From Mesocentrotus franciscanus (Eukaryota > Echinodermata > Echinoidea > Camarodonta > Strongylocentrotidae), in contig CP137674.1 of assembly GCA_037976565.1 (NCBI GenBank), positions 9,033,789 to 9,097,788 of the forward strand: a stretch of 64,000 nucleotides of DNA. Reading direction: 5' to 3'. A program made the position numbers and the translations under genes. Below the pieces are notes generated by a model, which saw nothing but the letters and a program-made list of their open reading frames with translations, ran no database searches and was not told where the DNA came from. Shown piece by piece: positions 1 to 11,720 of the stretch. Position 1 is the stretch's first letter. Every line of letters starts with the position of its first letter.

Positions 1-380
1 TGGAAGTGCTAATGACAGTATTCTAAGAAGCAATTAAGAGTTTTTTAAAGGTTCTGAATCAGCTTTTTCTCCTCAAATTGGCACCAATTATATCTATTTT
101 CCACTCTTACATAAATTTTTGGGGAAATCATGATGTGTAAATTTACCCCCCAAAGCAACTCAAAATTGCCAATTTAGAGACTTCAATGATTAATATTTAT
201 TAAATCGCTCTTCTTCATGAACGGCCCAATGTATTGCAACATCAATGATTTTTGCACTTTCTGCTTATGTACAATTTTGTAATAGAGAGCATTCAGGATC
301 CAGAGACGAATGAAACTTCACGAAAAAGAGACAACCAAGCAAGAGCCTTCAAGTGGGTTCTATCAAGGATGCATATGCCT
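1..380. other. Intergenic, nothing recognised
   Basis: AT-rich sequence with no coding exon, RNA gene or repeat boundary that I can recognise. It ends at the terminal repeat of a foldback element. Confidence 0.5.
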
Positions 381-767
381 TTAAAGGCATCGTTTAACAA
401 TGTTAATTCTGAGATGCACGGCCCTACGTGTTATCAGTGTCTGTGATATGGTGTAATATTGAAGCCCTAAAAAAATTGCGCTTCAAAATGATCAAGAAGT
501 GCCTTAAAAAAGTAAAAATCTTTGAGTGACCGGTTTTACCATACTCGTTTTCCCCAATAGACTGTATAGTGTTATGAAAACTGTTAGGAAAACGCAAAAT
601 TTGATTTCGATTTCCAATCATAAATATCTTGATAATCAGACAGGCGATCGGCTTGTAAAAGTCATGGGGTTCCTGACTGACCTAAAGGTTTATAATTATC
701 ATTGCATCATGAGCTAAATCAAGGATTTTGTTTCAGAATCTGAGACAAAGTTAACCAATCCCTTTAA
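381..767 (+). mobile_element. Foldback DNA element, family F1, copy 1
   Basis: About 387 bp. The left end TTAAAGGCATCGTTTAAC is an imperfect inverted match of the right end, which reads GTTAACCAATCCCTTTAA. The same body recurs at 36553-37670 (+, split by an insertion) and 41495-41857 (-). No coding capacity, so a non-autonomous element. TTAA stands at both ends, as expected for a TTAA target duplication. Confidence 0.75.
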
Positions 768-1004
768 TTAAACTGCAATTCAATTAAACTGTAAATGTAT
801 TGGAACAACAAGTATTTGGATGAAAAACAGAGGCACTTCCTTGAGTTTAAGAAGAGTATTAAAAAAATGAAAAACAGAGCAAAATGACAAGAATGCCAGA
901 GAGTTTCCGCTGACTGGAAGGACAAGTCGCAGGTTCTGTTTCCGGATGCTTCACGTTTCTGGGCAGCTCTGTCAGACACAGAGGAAACCGGTATACATGC
1001 CAAT
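768..1004. other. Intergenic, nothing recognised
   Basis: Short AT-rich spacer between an F1 element and the satellite array. Open frames on the minus strand here show no recognisable protein. Confidence 0.4.
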
Positions 1005-2445
1005 GTATTGATGACTCCTGCATCAAAACGCTCTTAGATATGACACAACAATCAGTTGGAGATATTCTCCATTCTCTTCTCTTCCTTACATTTCTTTTTC
1101 CTACTCTTCCCCTTCTCCTTGGGTTAGCCTCTAACTTCTTTAAATAGCTCCTCAATAAAAGCATGCTTAAATATGACATAACAATCAGTTGGACTTGGAA
1201 ATTGAAAATTAAATATCCCCTTCTCTTTCTTTCTTTCTTTACCTATCTTTTGGTGATTACCGGTTACTCCGACCGTATCAATAACTCCTTCTTCAAATCA
1301 TTCTAAAATATGACAAAACAATCAGTTAGAGATGGTCACAATTCCCTCATCTTCCAAAATTCCCTTCTCTTAAAGATAAAGTTGAGTTCTGGTCATGCGA
1401 TTGCATTGTGAAAGAAACGTTGTGGAATCGATCAGAAAAGGTTGATAATCTAGCATATAAGTATTGGTGTGTACTGCAAGGTTTTGGAATCATCAAAATG
1501 ATAAGAAATTTGGCCCAGTCTCGGTAAAGTTACAAGCACTGAACACAGAAAGATGTATATGGGACTACACGAACATGTGGCATAAAAATCTGTCCCGATT
1601 TTTATGACGTTACATGCCATATTTAGAATACTAAGGCATTTGAAGAGCCATGCTTTTCAGGGAACATTTTTTCTCAGATGTTCTTCCACACTTGCATAAT
1701 ACAATGATAACGCTCACAAATTATTTTTCACCTCTTCCCAGAACTCAACCTTCTCTTTAATATGATCCTTCTTTCATTTTTATTCTTCCCCTATCATATT
1801 ATATCAAAGACTCCTAATTCCTAAATCAAAACACCCTCAAATACAACAAAAGATAATCAGTTTGAGATTCCTCTTCTTTCTTTGTCTTCACATTCTGTCT
1901 TTCTCTTCCGCTAATTTTGTTTATTGTAAAGTCAGTACATTCTGTATAGATGCCATCACATCAATGACTCCTTCATCAAAACACTTTCAAATTTAACACC
2001 AAACTCAATTAGAGGTATTCACAATTTTCATTTCTTTCACATTTTCATTCTCTTTCTTTCCCTTCTTTCATTTCACTCTTCCCCTATCAAGGACTCCTTG
2101 ATCAAACCACTCATAAACCTGACACAATATAAAAACAATTGGAGATGGCCACAAACCTCTTCTCCTTCTTTCCTCCTTTTCATCTCTTTCTCTTCCTCTA
2201 TCTTTTGATGGTTCACTCTGTAGATGTCAACCTATCACTGACTCATATGTCAAAATGTTCTCAAATATGACACAAAATAACTGAGTTGGAGATGGCCCCA
2301 AATCCCTTTTCTTTCTTTTCAGCTTTGATTTCTATATTTTGAATCTCTTCACCTATCTTTTGCTGATTAAAACTGCCATCATATTGATGACTCCTACATC
2401 AAAACACTCACATATCTGACACAACACTCAGTTGGAGACGGTTAC
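1005..2445 (+). repeat. Degenerate ~145-bp tandem satellite, about 8 units
   Basis: A diverged unit containing GACTCCTNCATCAAAACACT, then ATATGACACAACA and CAGTTGGAGATGG, followed by a pyrimidine-rich stretch, recurs near 1005, 1150, 1280, 1805, 1960, 2085, 2232 and 2383. Spacing is roughly 130-155 bp once the foldback element inside the array (1370-1760) is removed. Each unit ends in a CTTTC/CTCTT-rich segment, and the last one runs into a pure (CT)n tract. No coding potential. Confidence 0.7.
1370..1760 (+). mobile_element. Foldback DNA element, family F3, copy 1, inserted in satellite
   Basis: 391 bp. Ends are TTAAAGATAAAGTTGAGTTC and its inverse (GAACTCAACCTTCTCTTTAA). A nearly identical body in the opposite orientation lies at 46051-46441 in UHRF1 intron 13, and a shorter one at 14523-14777. 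No ORF. It interrupts the tandem satellite and is therefore younger than the array. Confidence 0.8.
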
Positions 2446-2450
2446 AATTC

Positions 2451-2452
<2 letters not shown>

Positions 2453-2484
<32 letters not shown>
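2453..2484. repeat. (CT)n microsatellite
   Basis: About 16 uninterrupted CT units at the end of the satellite array. Confidence 0.9.
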
Positions 2485-2488
<4 letters not shown>

Positions 2489-2635
2489 ATCTTTCCTTTC
2501 TCTCTATTCCCCTATGTTTCAATGGTTAACCAAGTACCTGCTGTGCTCCGCGTGGAGCCGTGCAGGAGTCGTGGAAGGAAGGTTTCGGTTTGCGGTGTTT
2601 GGTGTTTCTCATGTGGTGCTACTGATATCTTGCAG

Positions 2636-2748
2636 GAGTACAGCAGCTCTACGGGATGGGTTCAACATCCGGAGGAGCAGAAATGCTCAGACCGGACTTC
2701 CGTTACCCCCGAACACCTAATGGAATTGGTAGAGATGGGTGTGTATGA
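2636..2748 (+). CDS. Possible terminal exon of an unidentified gene
   Basis: A GC- and CpG-rich island (about 2548-2748) sits in AT-rich DNA. A plausible acceptor (ATATCTTGCAG) is followed by an open frame. Read in the phase whose first full codon is at 2638, it gives 36 residues, including a YGMGSTSGGAE-like stretch, and stops with TGA at 2746. A second phase is open to TAG at 2750-2752. I do not recognise either peptide, and no upstream exon is visible. It may be a transposon fragment or chance. Confidence 0.2.
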
Positions 2749-2865
2749 ATAGCAGCATCAGTGATGTTTCTAAACAACGCATCTTCCAAGTAATAGAATA
2801 TATAACATCATATGTAAACTGATTAGCTTGCAGTCACATTTTCTTTTTAAATATATCATTGACTT

Positions 2866-3350
2866 AGAGCCAGAATGGTGTTAACTGAAGTAATTCACAA
2901 AGAATCAACACCCTTCTGGCTCTCATTAAACGTATTCTAAGTAATATAACTTCCCATTTACACCAATTTTTTTTTTAGCTTTTACATTTTCTTATGTCTT
3001 TCATCATTTTCTGACAGCCAGAGGAAGAAGGGCGCTACATTTTATCTTATATAAAGAATTAACGCCCTTCTGTCTCTCATTGGACATCTTCTAAGTAATA
3101 ACACATTCAATTTACATCAATTAGCCTTCACAGTTATTTCAAACGAATCATTTGCTGAGAGCCAAAAAGGGCATTAACTAGGATTAACGCCCTTCTGTAT
3201 TTCATGAGACATCTTTTCAGTAAAACCACCTTTACATTTACATCAATTAACTATGCCATGACAATTTCTTTTTTACATAAATCATCCGCTGAGAGCCAAA
3301 AAGGCATTAACTAATATTTGAAAAAGAATTAATGCCTTTCTGGATCTCAA
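2866..3350 (+). repeat. Four tandem mini-hairpin units
   Basis: Four units start near 2868, 3016, 3156 and 3285. Each has a left arm like GAGCCAGAAGGGCGTTAAC, a short spacer, and the complementary right arm (GTTAACGCCCTTCTGGCTCTC), then an AT-rich linker containing TTTACATCAATTA. Arms are imperfect. Related single arms or hairpins occur at 9226-9285, 43711-44004, 49634-49665 and about 57247. The arms look like the terminal repeats of a foldback element. Confidence 0.7.
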
Positions 3351-3809
3351 TTTATAAAATATGGAGGGATGGGAGTTAAAAGTCATGACTGAAATAGAAA
3401 ACAGGAGATTATTAAATGTTAATATAGTAATCAATGGTTGTTAGGTAAAAAAATATTACTAAACTTGCATGCAACATAATTTTTCAACAAAACGCATTTA
3501 ACTGGGGTCATTTCCATAGTACGTGCAAGATAACATGCCTCATTTATTTTCACATTATAAAACCAACATGTACGTCACCAAAAACCAGAGGACAAAGATA
3601 ACGGGGTAGGATATTACAAGTTATTTCCGTGTATGAATGAACAATACAGCAATAAATCAACGACTTGACTTCGATAACAAAATGCCAAACTAACCCTAAC
3701 CACACTCAAAATTTACCATCTCTTTCAAAATATTATCTATAATCTTGATTGAAACCCAATAATTATTTTATGTCATTATAAAAATTGCACATATCAATCT
3801 GCTCAGATA
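3351..3809. other. Intergenic, nothing recognised
   Basis: AT-rich sequence without recognisable exon or repeat. Confidence 0.45.
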
Positions 3810-4088
3810 TTATAATAATAATAATGGCAAGTTATATAGCGCTCATATCGGTCATGCAGTGACGCTCATGGCTCTTAGACACTATTACTCTGGTTATACC
3901 TGAGCCGCCAGAGTAAATAGCGCTCAAGCATATCAGGTACCCATTTACACCTGGGTGGAGAGTGGCAAGTGTAGATTAACGTTTTGGCAAAGGATATTAC
4001 TAGTGTCGGGCTTGGATTTGAACCCCGTACCTTGTGATCTACAGTTAAGTGACTTAACCACTAGACCTCTAGACCACAGCACCTCTTG
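3810..4088 (-). mobile_element. tRNA-derived SINE, family S1
   Basis: On the minus strand the head (from about 4088) reads TGGTCTAGAGGTCTAGTGG, a pol III A-box-like stretch. It is followed by the B-box-like GGGTTCAAATCC, a body containing CACTCTCCACCCAGGTG, TAAATGGGTACCTG and GCGCTATTTAC, and an (ATT)n tail at 3810-3827. Related copies lie at 37823-38325 and 63463-63618. Confidence 0.75.
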
Positions 4089-5420
4089 TGAAAGGAAAGG
4101 CATGTCTAACCTTTGTAACAAAACAATGCAATGTACATAATTTTGGTGAAACTGAAAGCGGAAAAATCAGTCAAGACTGACACCATTGCACAGACTTTCA
4201 ATAAATCATCTGAAGGGCAAGGTCAATATCCTATCATACATTCCATATCTAGATCATGTTTGGAAATCATTATAAGTCATTGTAATGCTCGCACATTCCA
4301 AAATGTAATGGACAGGGCGTTACTGAAAATGTCGCAGGTTGATTTTTCAAAAGTCTTTGCGTTCATGTTGATTGTTGATTATGTAAATTTGAGTTTTGAG
4401 ACCGAAGAACATCAAAGATTCTGACATTGGTGACTTGGTTATATGAATGTCATGTCATATTGGACAACTTTACTATTTGTTTGAACATTAGAATGTTATA
4501 ACTTTTAGCCGGCACCTTCCTGAATTTCCTAGTAGGTTGCACATTGTGGAAAGCAACTTTAAAAGCCTAACTGCTCAATCAAAATGTTGGGAAATGTGAC
4601 CATTTTAATCTAAACGCACTGCCTACGGGGAACCAGATGATCCCTGTATTAATCCCATGGTGATTAGAAAATTGAGTTGTCACAGGTTAATATCAATTAT
4701 GATTTGTACGTATAACATGAGAAACCGTAAACTTTGCAATTACCTAAAATGTAAACGGATGTGTAAGGAATCTTAGATTAAAATGATACTCAACTGTATC
4801 CTACTATAATTTATCACTGACTGTGGCTAAAGGTCAGGGTATTGTATGACGGAGGCATATTTCAATACTAAAGAGAGCAATAAATTTAACTTTAAGAGGA
4901 AGTTTCCTTTTTTCTCTTCATACTTATAGGGTTTATCGGTTTGATAAGTGTCCACCCACATTATAAGGAATAATTATTATCTACCCTTTTTTACTCTGCC
5001 GCCACCATTCTGGCTATTTTACCTCCCTTCTTCTCCATGTATTTCTTAGAATTCTTTTTCAGCACCTTTCTTTAACTTTATTCCTTTATCGTCCAGTATC
5101 TTTGACTTATTTCTTGATTTCTTCCGCTCACCTCACACATTCCCACCCTACTTCGGTAATCCCTCCCCCAATTGAAGACAAATACAATGTCCTCCTCCTC
5201 CTCCTCCTTCCCGTTTACGTTCATCATCTTCTTCATCACCTCTACCTACCCAAATCTCCCAAACCACCCCTCATCCTATGATCACCCCCTCTCTCCCACC
5301 CCTCCTGCACCCCTCTTAATCAAACATGATGACAAATGCTTGGTCTGAATGGTCATTACTCAAGGAACACAGCTCTTCTTATTATTATTCTCCTACTACT
5401 TCTTCACTCCTCTTTCTCTT
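4089..5420. other. Intergenic, nothing recognised
   Basis: AT-rich, becoming pyrimidine-rich from about 4970. Open frames of up to 97 codons here have no recognisable domain or coding-like composition. Confidence 0.45.
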
Positions 5421-5725
5421 ACTCCTCCTCCTCCTCCTCCTCCTCCTCCTCCTTCTTCTTCTTCTTCTTCTTCTTCTTCTTCTTCTTCTTCTTCTTCTTC
5501 TTCTTCTTCTTCTTCTTCTTCTTCTTCTTCTTCTTCTTCTTCTTCTTCTTCTTCTTCTTCTTCTTCTTCTTCTTCTTCTTCTTCTTCTTCTTCTTCTTCT
5601 TCTTCTTCTTCTTCTTCTTCTTCTTCTTCTTCTTCTTCTTCTTCTCCTCCTACTTCTTCTTCATCTCCTCCTCGTTCTTCATATTATCATCTTCTTCCTC
5701 CTCCTCCTCCTCCTCCTCCTTCTTC
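5421..5725. repeat. Long CTC/CTT trinucleotide tract
   Basis: A (CTC)n block at about 5421-5452 is followed by about 64 uninterrupted CTT units to about 5644, then mixed CTT/CTC and TCATCT repeats to about 5725. The poly-Leu, poly-Phe and poly-Ser open frames across it are artefacts of the repeat. This is a perfect homopurine-homopyrimidine tract. Confidence 0.95.
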
Positions 5726-6776
5726 TTCATCTGCTCCTCCTTGTTCTCATTCATGATCACCTTCTTCTCCCCTCATCATCTAATCTCCTAGTCCTCTTTC
5801 AGTCCATCACCTCCTGCCCCTCCCCTCCTGCACCCCTCTTAATCCAACACGAGGACAAGTGCACGGTCATCATTCAAGACACATGACTCATCGAGAGGGT
5901 GTGTATTGTGTAATGTCACCAGAGCTGTAATCATCACGATAATACATGATTTATTGATCTATTGAACCCACACTGTATGTGCTCAACATGGCGACATAAC
6001 AGGTGACTAATTCTACAACAATTTCAAGTCTTTCTTCCATCCCATTCAACAATCCCATCATGATAAAAATCAGATATGATATCAAAATCATCCAAAGCAT
6101 ACTTCTTTTCATCCCTCCTGCCTGGCACCTGATTTATTATAGGCCTGGGAAATCCAGAGGTATTTATCCATCATTTGGGAACAATATATCTCATTCTGTT
6201 GTGACATACAGATTCCAATGTCTAGGTTCTTTGTTATTATATGAATGGAATCATACAAGTGTATTTATCCCCCAGTACTCAGTACCGGTATGCAAACAAA
6301 GAAACTGAAAATGAGAATTATAATTTTCAAACACGAACATGAAAGGCACCTCTCTCATGAACATAATTCTTGACTAATCAAGTTTGCCTTACACTCCATT
6401 GCAATAATGTAGAAATATACATTCCATTCTTGATTCATTCCCAATTCAACACCATTTTGGTTCTCTTTCTTTCTCAACAATTCCTCCTCTCATTCTCTCT
6501 CTATTTTTTTTTCTCCCACTCTGTCTTTCCAGTATTTATGATCATTTATATCATCTTTCATAATAAATCCAATGTATTTTTTTTCTTTAAAATACATTCA
6601 TTTCAAATAAGTTTTTTAATCCTTTATGGGTTCATTCAAGTTACTAAAATAGCTTCTGTCAACAAAAGAGGGAAAAAAGAATCTATTTGCCATTCGGATG
6701 TAACAACATGAGTTGTGAGAGAATATGACATTACATGCTCTCCCAGCAGTGCTTGAAACAAATCTGAATGTACTTG
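5726..6776. other. Intergenic, nothing recognised
   Basis: Pyrimidine-rich then AT-rich. No recognisable exon, RNA or element boundary. Confidence 0.45.
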
Positions 6777-7192
6777 GGGTGCGTTCAGGCAACACTTTTT
6801 CACCCTAGAAACGCAGTTTTCAAAGACGTTAAGTTTGAAACACGGTTGCGTTCAAGCGATTTCAAACGATTTTTCGTCGGTCGTAAAAATAAACCTGTTT
6901 AAAAACGCAAACATGAAACGCTGAAAAAGATGCGTTTTGTAAAGTGATTTTGCTAAAAATCGCTTGAACGCAACAGAGATCTCAATCATGATTCTATGAC
7001 GTCGTTATCTATTATATATATATTGTCGCTATCTATATCTATTCTTCCTGGATGGGCTTGAAATGAGTGAGAATCAGCGTTGTTGGAAAATCGCTTGAAC
7101 GGTCTCCCGCAGTAACCATGTTTTGTAACAGCATTTTGATTTGTGATTCACGTTTGTGATTCTAGCTTCAAAAAATCGCTTGAACACACCCA
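6777..7192 (+). mobile_element. Foldback element with GCGTTCAAGCGAT repeats
   Basis: The ends read GGGTGCGTTCAGGC and, inverted, GGGTGTGTTCAAGCGATTTT. Internal inverted copies of TTGCGTTCAAGCGATTT occur near 6843 and 6957, and another near 7087. No ORF. A non-autonomous inverted-repeat element of unknown superfamily. Confidence 0.65.
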
Positions 7193-7827
7193 AAATATCA
7201 AAAGCACATCACATGTGAATGATAAACAGCAGCACATAAACATAATCAATTATGATCAGAACGATGAAATGATAATGTGAGAACATCCATTTTGGATTTA
7301 TGAATTACAGTATATTTTTAGCTTTGCCCAAGGGGTTCCGATCTGAAGCAAAAGGGAAAGTAGAAAATCTCTCAACAAAAATACAGCGAGAGAAATGTAA
7401 TCCATATGTTTGTGATTTCTCTAATTCGGTGTGAAGTTCAAGCTGACGACGTCACCTGTTGCTTGATGGGAAGGGAAGTGTTGAATTATGGGAGACAGCG
7501 ATGCTTCAGGCTCCAAAGGTGTGATCAGAGGTCTGGGTTCAATAGGTGCATTCACACACACACACGAATACAATGTGTGATTAGAATTGGGATTCAATTT
7601 GGGGCATGTTCATACAAGTAAAGACCTACACATTACAAAAAATATTTCAGTTTGCTATGTTTGCTTATAAATAAAGCACATTGTAGGTATCCAGCCTTAA
7701 CCAAAAAACGCACAAACTTACAGAATCCACTTTTCAAGTTATACTATTTGATGAGATGTTAAGGTCCACAAAAAACACACATAAAAGTGATATTTGGACT
7801 GTTATTCAAATATGTAATGATTTTTCT
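7193..7827. other. Intergenic, nothing recognised
   Basis: AT-rich sequence with one short (CA)n run near 7552. No exon recognised. Confidence 0.4.
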
Positions 7828-8579
7828 TAAAGCCCAAGTCCACTCCAAAAAATAACTTACTTTCAATAGAACTAGAAAAATCAGACAAACCAATCAAAAA
7901 AAGTTTGAGCAAAATCGGATAACTAATAAGAAAGTTATGAATTTTTAATGACATGAAAAACTTTGAAAATCACTACACAAATTGGCAACTCACTCATGAG
8001 TCTGTGACGTATGGTCCTCACTATCCACTAATTATTTTCTTTATATTGATAATATAAATTTCCTATTTTCCCCTAAGAATCTTATTTCTTCACACCAGCA
8101 TCCAAGTTAGATTGATAGTAATATGTTTTTGTGTGGATGCACTAATATAGAGTAATTTTTTCCAGTTAAATCATGAAAAATTTGAATTTTGATAAACTAT
8201 TTATATAAAAATCAATAATTATGAAATACAATATTCAGAAAATAGTATCAATTCTTCAAAATTCATAAAAGATTTTGGGAAATGTCATGCACGCAATATG
8301 ATACAAATCATATAACCTGGGCAAAGGCATGGGGAAATCAAGTTTTGGGGATAAAAGGGAAATTAATGGGATTAAACTATATAAAGCAATTGATAAGTAG
8401 TGAGGACATGACGTCACAAACTGATAACCAAATTGGCAATTTGTGTAGTGATTTCCATTGTTTTTTAGTTTTACATACTTTTTCAAAAATTCATAACTTT
8501 CTTATTAGTTATCCGATTTTGCTCAAACTGATTTTTCTGGTTCTATTAAAGGCAAATTATTTTTGGAGTTCGGCTTTAA
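7828..8579 (+). mobile_element. Foldback DNA element, family F4, copy 1
   Basis: 752 bp with long imperfect terminal inverted repeats (about 180-200 bp). The left end is TTAAAGCCCAAGTCCACTCC and the right end GGAGTTCGGCTTTAA. The arms share CAAATTGGCAA, CACTACACAAATT and GTGACGTATGGTCCTCAC. A second copy splits a LINE at 29834-30408. Open frames inside are arm-derived and not protein-like. Confidence 0.8.
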
Positions 8580-9225
8580 TCTCACCTCTCACTAATTGCT
8601 CTGTGATAAAATATTGCAAAAACAAATCAGTAACTGAACAATTTGCAGTATTGGAAGCATTGCTTACAGTAAAATACCCATCACATCATTTCCTCTTTAA
8701 AAATCATTTGAACTTCAACAACTTCTAATATTATTAATTCATGTATAGACTTTGGGTTAAAAACTTCAATGAAATGCCAGTAAAATGTAAAAATGTAGGC
8801 TCTGTTTCACTAATTTGTTGTGAATACAACAAATGCCGATATTCTGTGATAAATTCATCAAATGCAATGATTTCAGTAATTCATATCACTTTTGACTACA
8901 ATCATTACCAGTTTTATGAAACAGTCATTGAGGAATCATTACATTTGTTCATTCAACTAGATACTCAATACTTTGTCCAAATTTTCACCATATATAATTC
9001 ATCAACAAAAAATTAGCCAAACTTCATCCACATTATTTCAATTACTCTGCACTGCACACAGACAGAAGATGAGAGTGACGTACAAAATGTCTCATTGTTT
9101 TCGTAGCAACCATCAACGGACTGTCTGCACGGCTGCACCTTGCAATTGGTTCCTAAAGATAATCCTACAGTAAAGTTTACCAGCCCTGGCAACTGTATCA
9201 AAAACCCACGGACCATAAAGTAAAT
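8580..9225. other. Intergenic, nothing recognised
   Basis: AT-rich. Open frames of up to 91 codons have no recognisable features. Confidence 0.4.
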
Positions 9226-9285
9226 GGAAAGCCAGAAGGGCATTAACTCATAAACTTTTACACATCTAACGCCCTTCTGGATCTG
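9226..9285. repeat. Solitary mini-hairpin
   Basis: Arms GCCAGAAGGGCATTAAC and its complement CTAACGCCCTTCTGG flank a ~18-nt loop. Same family as the tandem units at 2866-3350. Confidence 0.7.
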
Positions 9286-11129
9286 AACAGAAGATTAGAC
9301 GTCAAGGGATGTAGGTGTAAGGCTATGGTTCAGTGGAATTGCGTGATTCGGTAGGGAAAGTAGAGAATTATCCCAATGCTGGAGGCATTTGAAGTCATTG
9401 ACTGCGTGGTCATAAGTCATTAGAGGGCACGTGAGGGTATGTACGGTGTACATGTAATTAGGGGTGGACCTAAGATTCTCTAAAGGGGTGAGGAGCTGTG
9501 GCACAATTTCAAAAGAAATCTCGGTCAAGTAAAACACAACAAAAAGACAAGTATTTATTTATTTTTTATTTAAAAAATTTTAAAAATTAAAAAACATAAC
9601 AAATTAAAACAAAAGTTATCACAATATTTAAGTCTTGATTTACTAAAAAATCTCTAACTGTAAGCAAAATGCTTATCATCCTTTTTTTTTCATTTTTCAA
9701 GTACCTTGTTGGATAAAAACAAATGTAAAGAGACACATGAACTCAAAGTGAATGGACATTTTTTTGTACTTGCCTTACAGGAATACCAAATGGAACTTTT
9801 CAAGGGGGCAAACAACCCCAATGCCCCTCCCCTTCCCTTCCCCAACATATAAGTGCCAACAGTCTCTAACAAGCCAAGAAAAATATTTTTGTCACATTTT
9901 CAAGTACCTTCTTGCATTTCGTTTTAAATGAAAAGGGGCACAAAAAACACAATTTGATGGGCACATTTTTGTGTACTTAACACGTGTTAGATTGGGTTTC
10001 AAGAGGGGGGCCCCCAACCCCCTGACCCCTGAATCCATCAATGTTTGTGAACTTGTCACATTGATGGATTACCTAGAAAGGTGAACATCCTTCTGTACAA
10101 GGCTGGTTCCCATATTAAACTAAGCTAAAACCAAGACTAAAATTCAAACGGCTGTGATGAAAAGTAAAACAACAACTCATCATGCAGAATTAACTATTCA
10201 GGTGAGAAAAACAAAAGTTTGAGTTGTGTATATCTCTTAAACTGCATTTTTTTTAAAGAAAGTTGGAAGCAAAATGATTCATTTTTTAGTTGAAGGGGAA
10301 TTTCCCTTTCAAGTTTCATTACCGGTACTATGTTTTCCATGATCCAACTGGCAAATTGTAAATGCTAAGACTATTTTTTTTAAACAGCCACTAAACTCTG
10401 AAAAAATTTTGTTTGGAGAAGAAATTACTTTCCTAGGCTGACAGCATACCGGTAACAGCCCAAAATAAGTAAACAAATACATATTATGGGGACCTGCTTT
10501 TATTTCTCTCTCTTTACTCTTGTTTCCCCCTCTATCTTTCTATCTCTTACAAATCTTTATTCTACTCCTCTATATCAATCTATCCATTTATCAATCTTCC
10601 TTTTCTTTTTCTATCTTTTTCACTCTTTCTACCTACATTTAAACCACTCCCCTTTCTTTATCTCATTCTGTCTGGCCAGTTGTTCAAAGAACACACAAGA
10701 AAGGGAAGTCTACTGTCACCCTGTCAACATATGAGGCAGATTTCGGAGGGAGGGAACAAGAGGGGTAACAAACAAAAAGGCGGAATAAAGTCCTAAAGTC
10801 TTGCACCTGGTATTTTTCTGCTTTTGAAGCAGAAGTGAGTCATCCCGCATATTCCAAAGACTAAAAAGAGAAACGGAGAGAATTGGAGTTCACTCGCTTT
10901 GTCTCTCCGTGTCAGCATGGGGCAATCAAAACCGTTTTTGTCAGCACTGACAAGTGTGGCAATGATCCTTCCGGGAGGGACGGAGTGAAAAATCTGATCA
11001 CGCATCAAAATATTGATGTAAGAAATCATTTACTTATAGTTGGAGTCAGGAGCAACAAAGGCATCACTCATCTTCCTTTTCTGTCTCAGCTTCTTGTATG
11101 TCTGTTCACATTAAGCTCTCCTCCTCCCT

Positions 11130-11160
<31 letters not shown>

Positions 11161-11603
11161 AGCTCTCTCTTTCTCCTTCCTCCTTTTCCTTTGTTTTTTC
11201 TTCCTCTCCCCCTCCCTTCAAAATTAACTCCCTATTATTTATCATGAAAACCAGGAAAATGGTGATTGTAAAACATTCCCATGATATTGACATCAAGGAG
11301 GCTTCTTTGGTAAAATACCCCTATTTACTAGGATTTCAAGGGGGATTTGTACTAATTTTTTTCCAATCTGCAAATTCCCCTAAAAAAATATTTAAAAAAT
11401 AAATGAATAAAGATAGGGAAATTGTAATTTTTTTTTTGGATATTGCAGATATTTTAGCCCAAAGACCCCCTCTTTTTCACTTTTTCACTTTGCCCGTTGA
11501 CAAAAAAAATGCTAGGATTTTTTTTTTAAACAAGACTCCTATCTCTCCTGAATTTGGATTCATTGTACATACACTCAGTGAGGGAACAGCCACAAGTTTT
11601 TAA
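9286..11603. other. Intergenic; diverged direct repeat and pyrimidine tracts
   Basis: Two diverged copies of one motif (about 9725-9835 and 9925-10045) share a TTTTTGTGTACTT-like core followed by TTTCAAGNGGGC and C-rich sequence. Sequences of this style recur at 19770-20070. A (CT)n run lies at about 11132-11160. The moderately GC-rich stretch 10880-11030 is open on both strands, but neither translation is recognisable. No gene called. Confidence 0.4.
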
Positions 11604-11720
11604 GTAATAATAATAATAATATAATAATAATAATAATCCGCTTTTATATAGCGCCCAATACATCGATCAAACGATGTGCCTAAGCGCTTTACAGATATAT
11701 TATTACCCCGGTCATCGGAT
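11604..11720 (-). mobile_element. 3' end of a SINE with (TAA)n tail
   Basis: An imperfect (TAA)n tract (11604-11637) abuts TCCGCTTTTATATAGCGCCC and AAGCGCTTTACAG. On the minus strand this reads as a GCGCTATATAAAAGCGGA end followed by (ATT)n, the same style as the S1 SINE tails. The 5' part is not recognised. Confidence 0.6.

Noticed and set aside
5326..5886. Long open frames translating to poly-Leu, poly-Phe and poly-Ser
   Set aside because: They are produced by the CTC/CTT trinucleotide tract in three frames. No splice or coding context.
10793..11227. Overlapping open frames on both strands in a moderately GC-rich patch
   Set aside because: Neither translation is recognisable, and no convincing splice signals define an exon.
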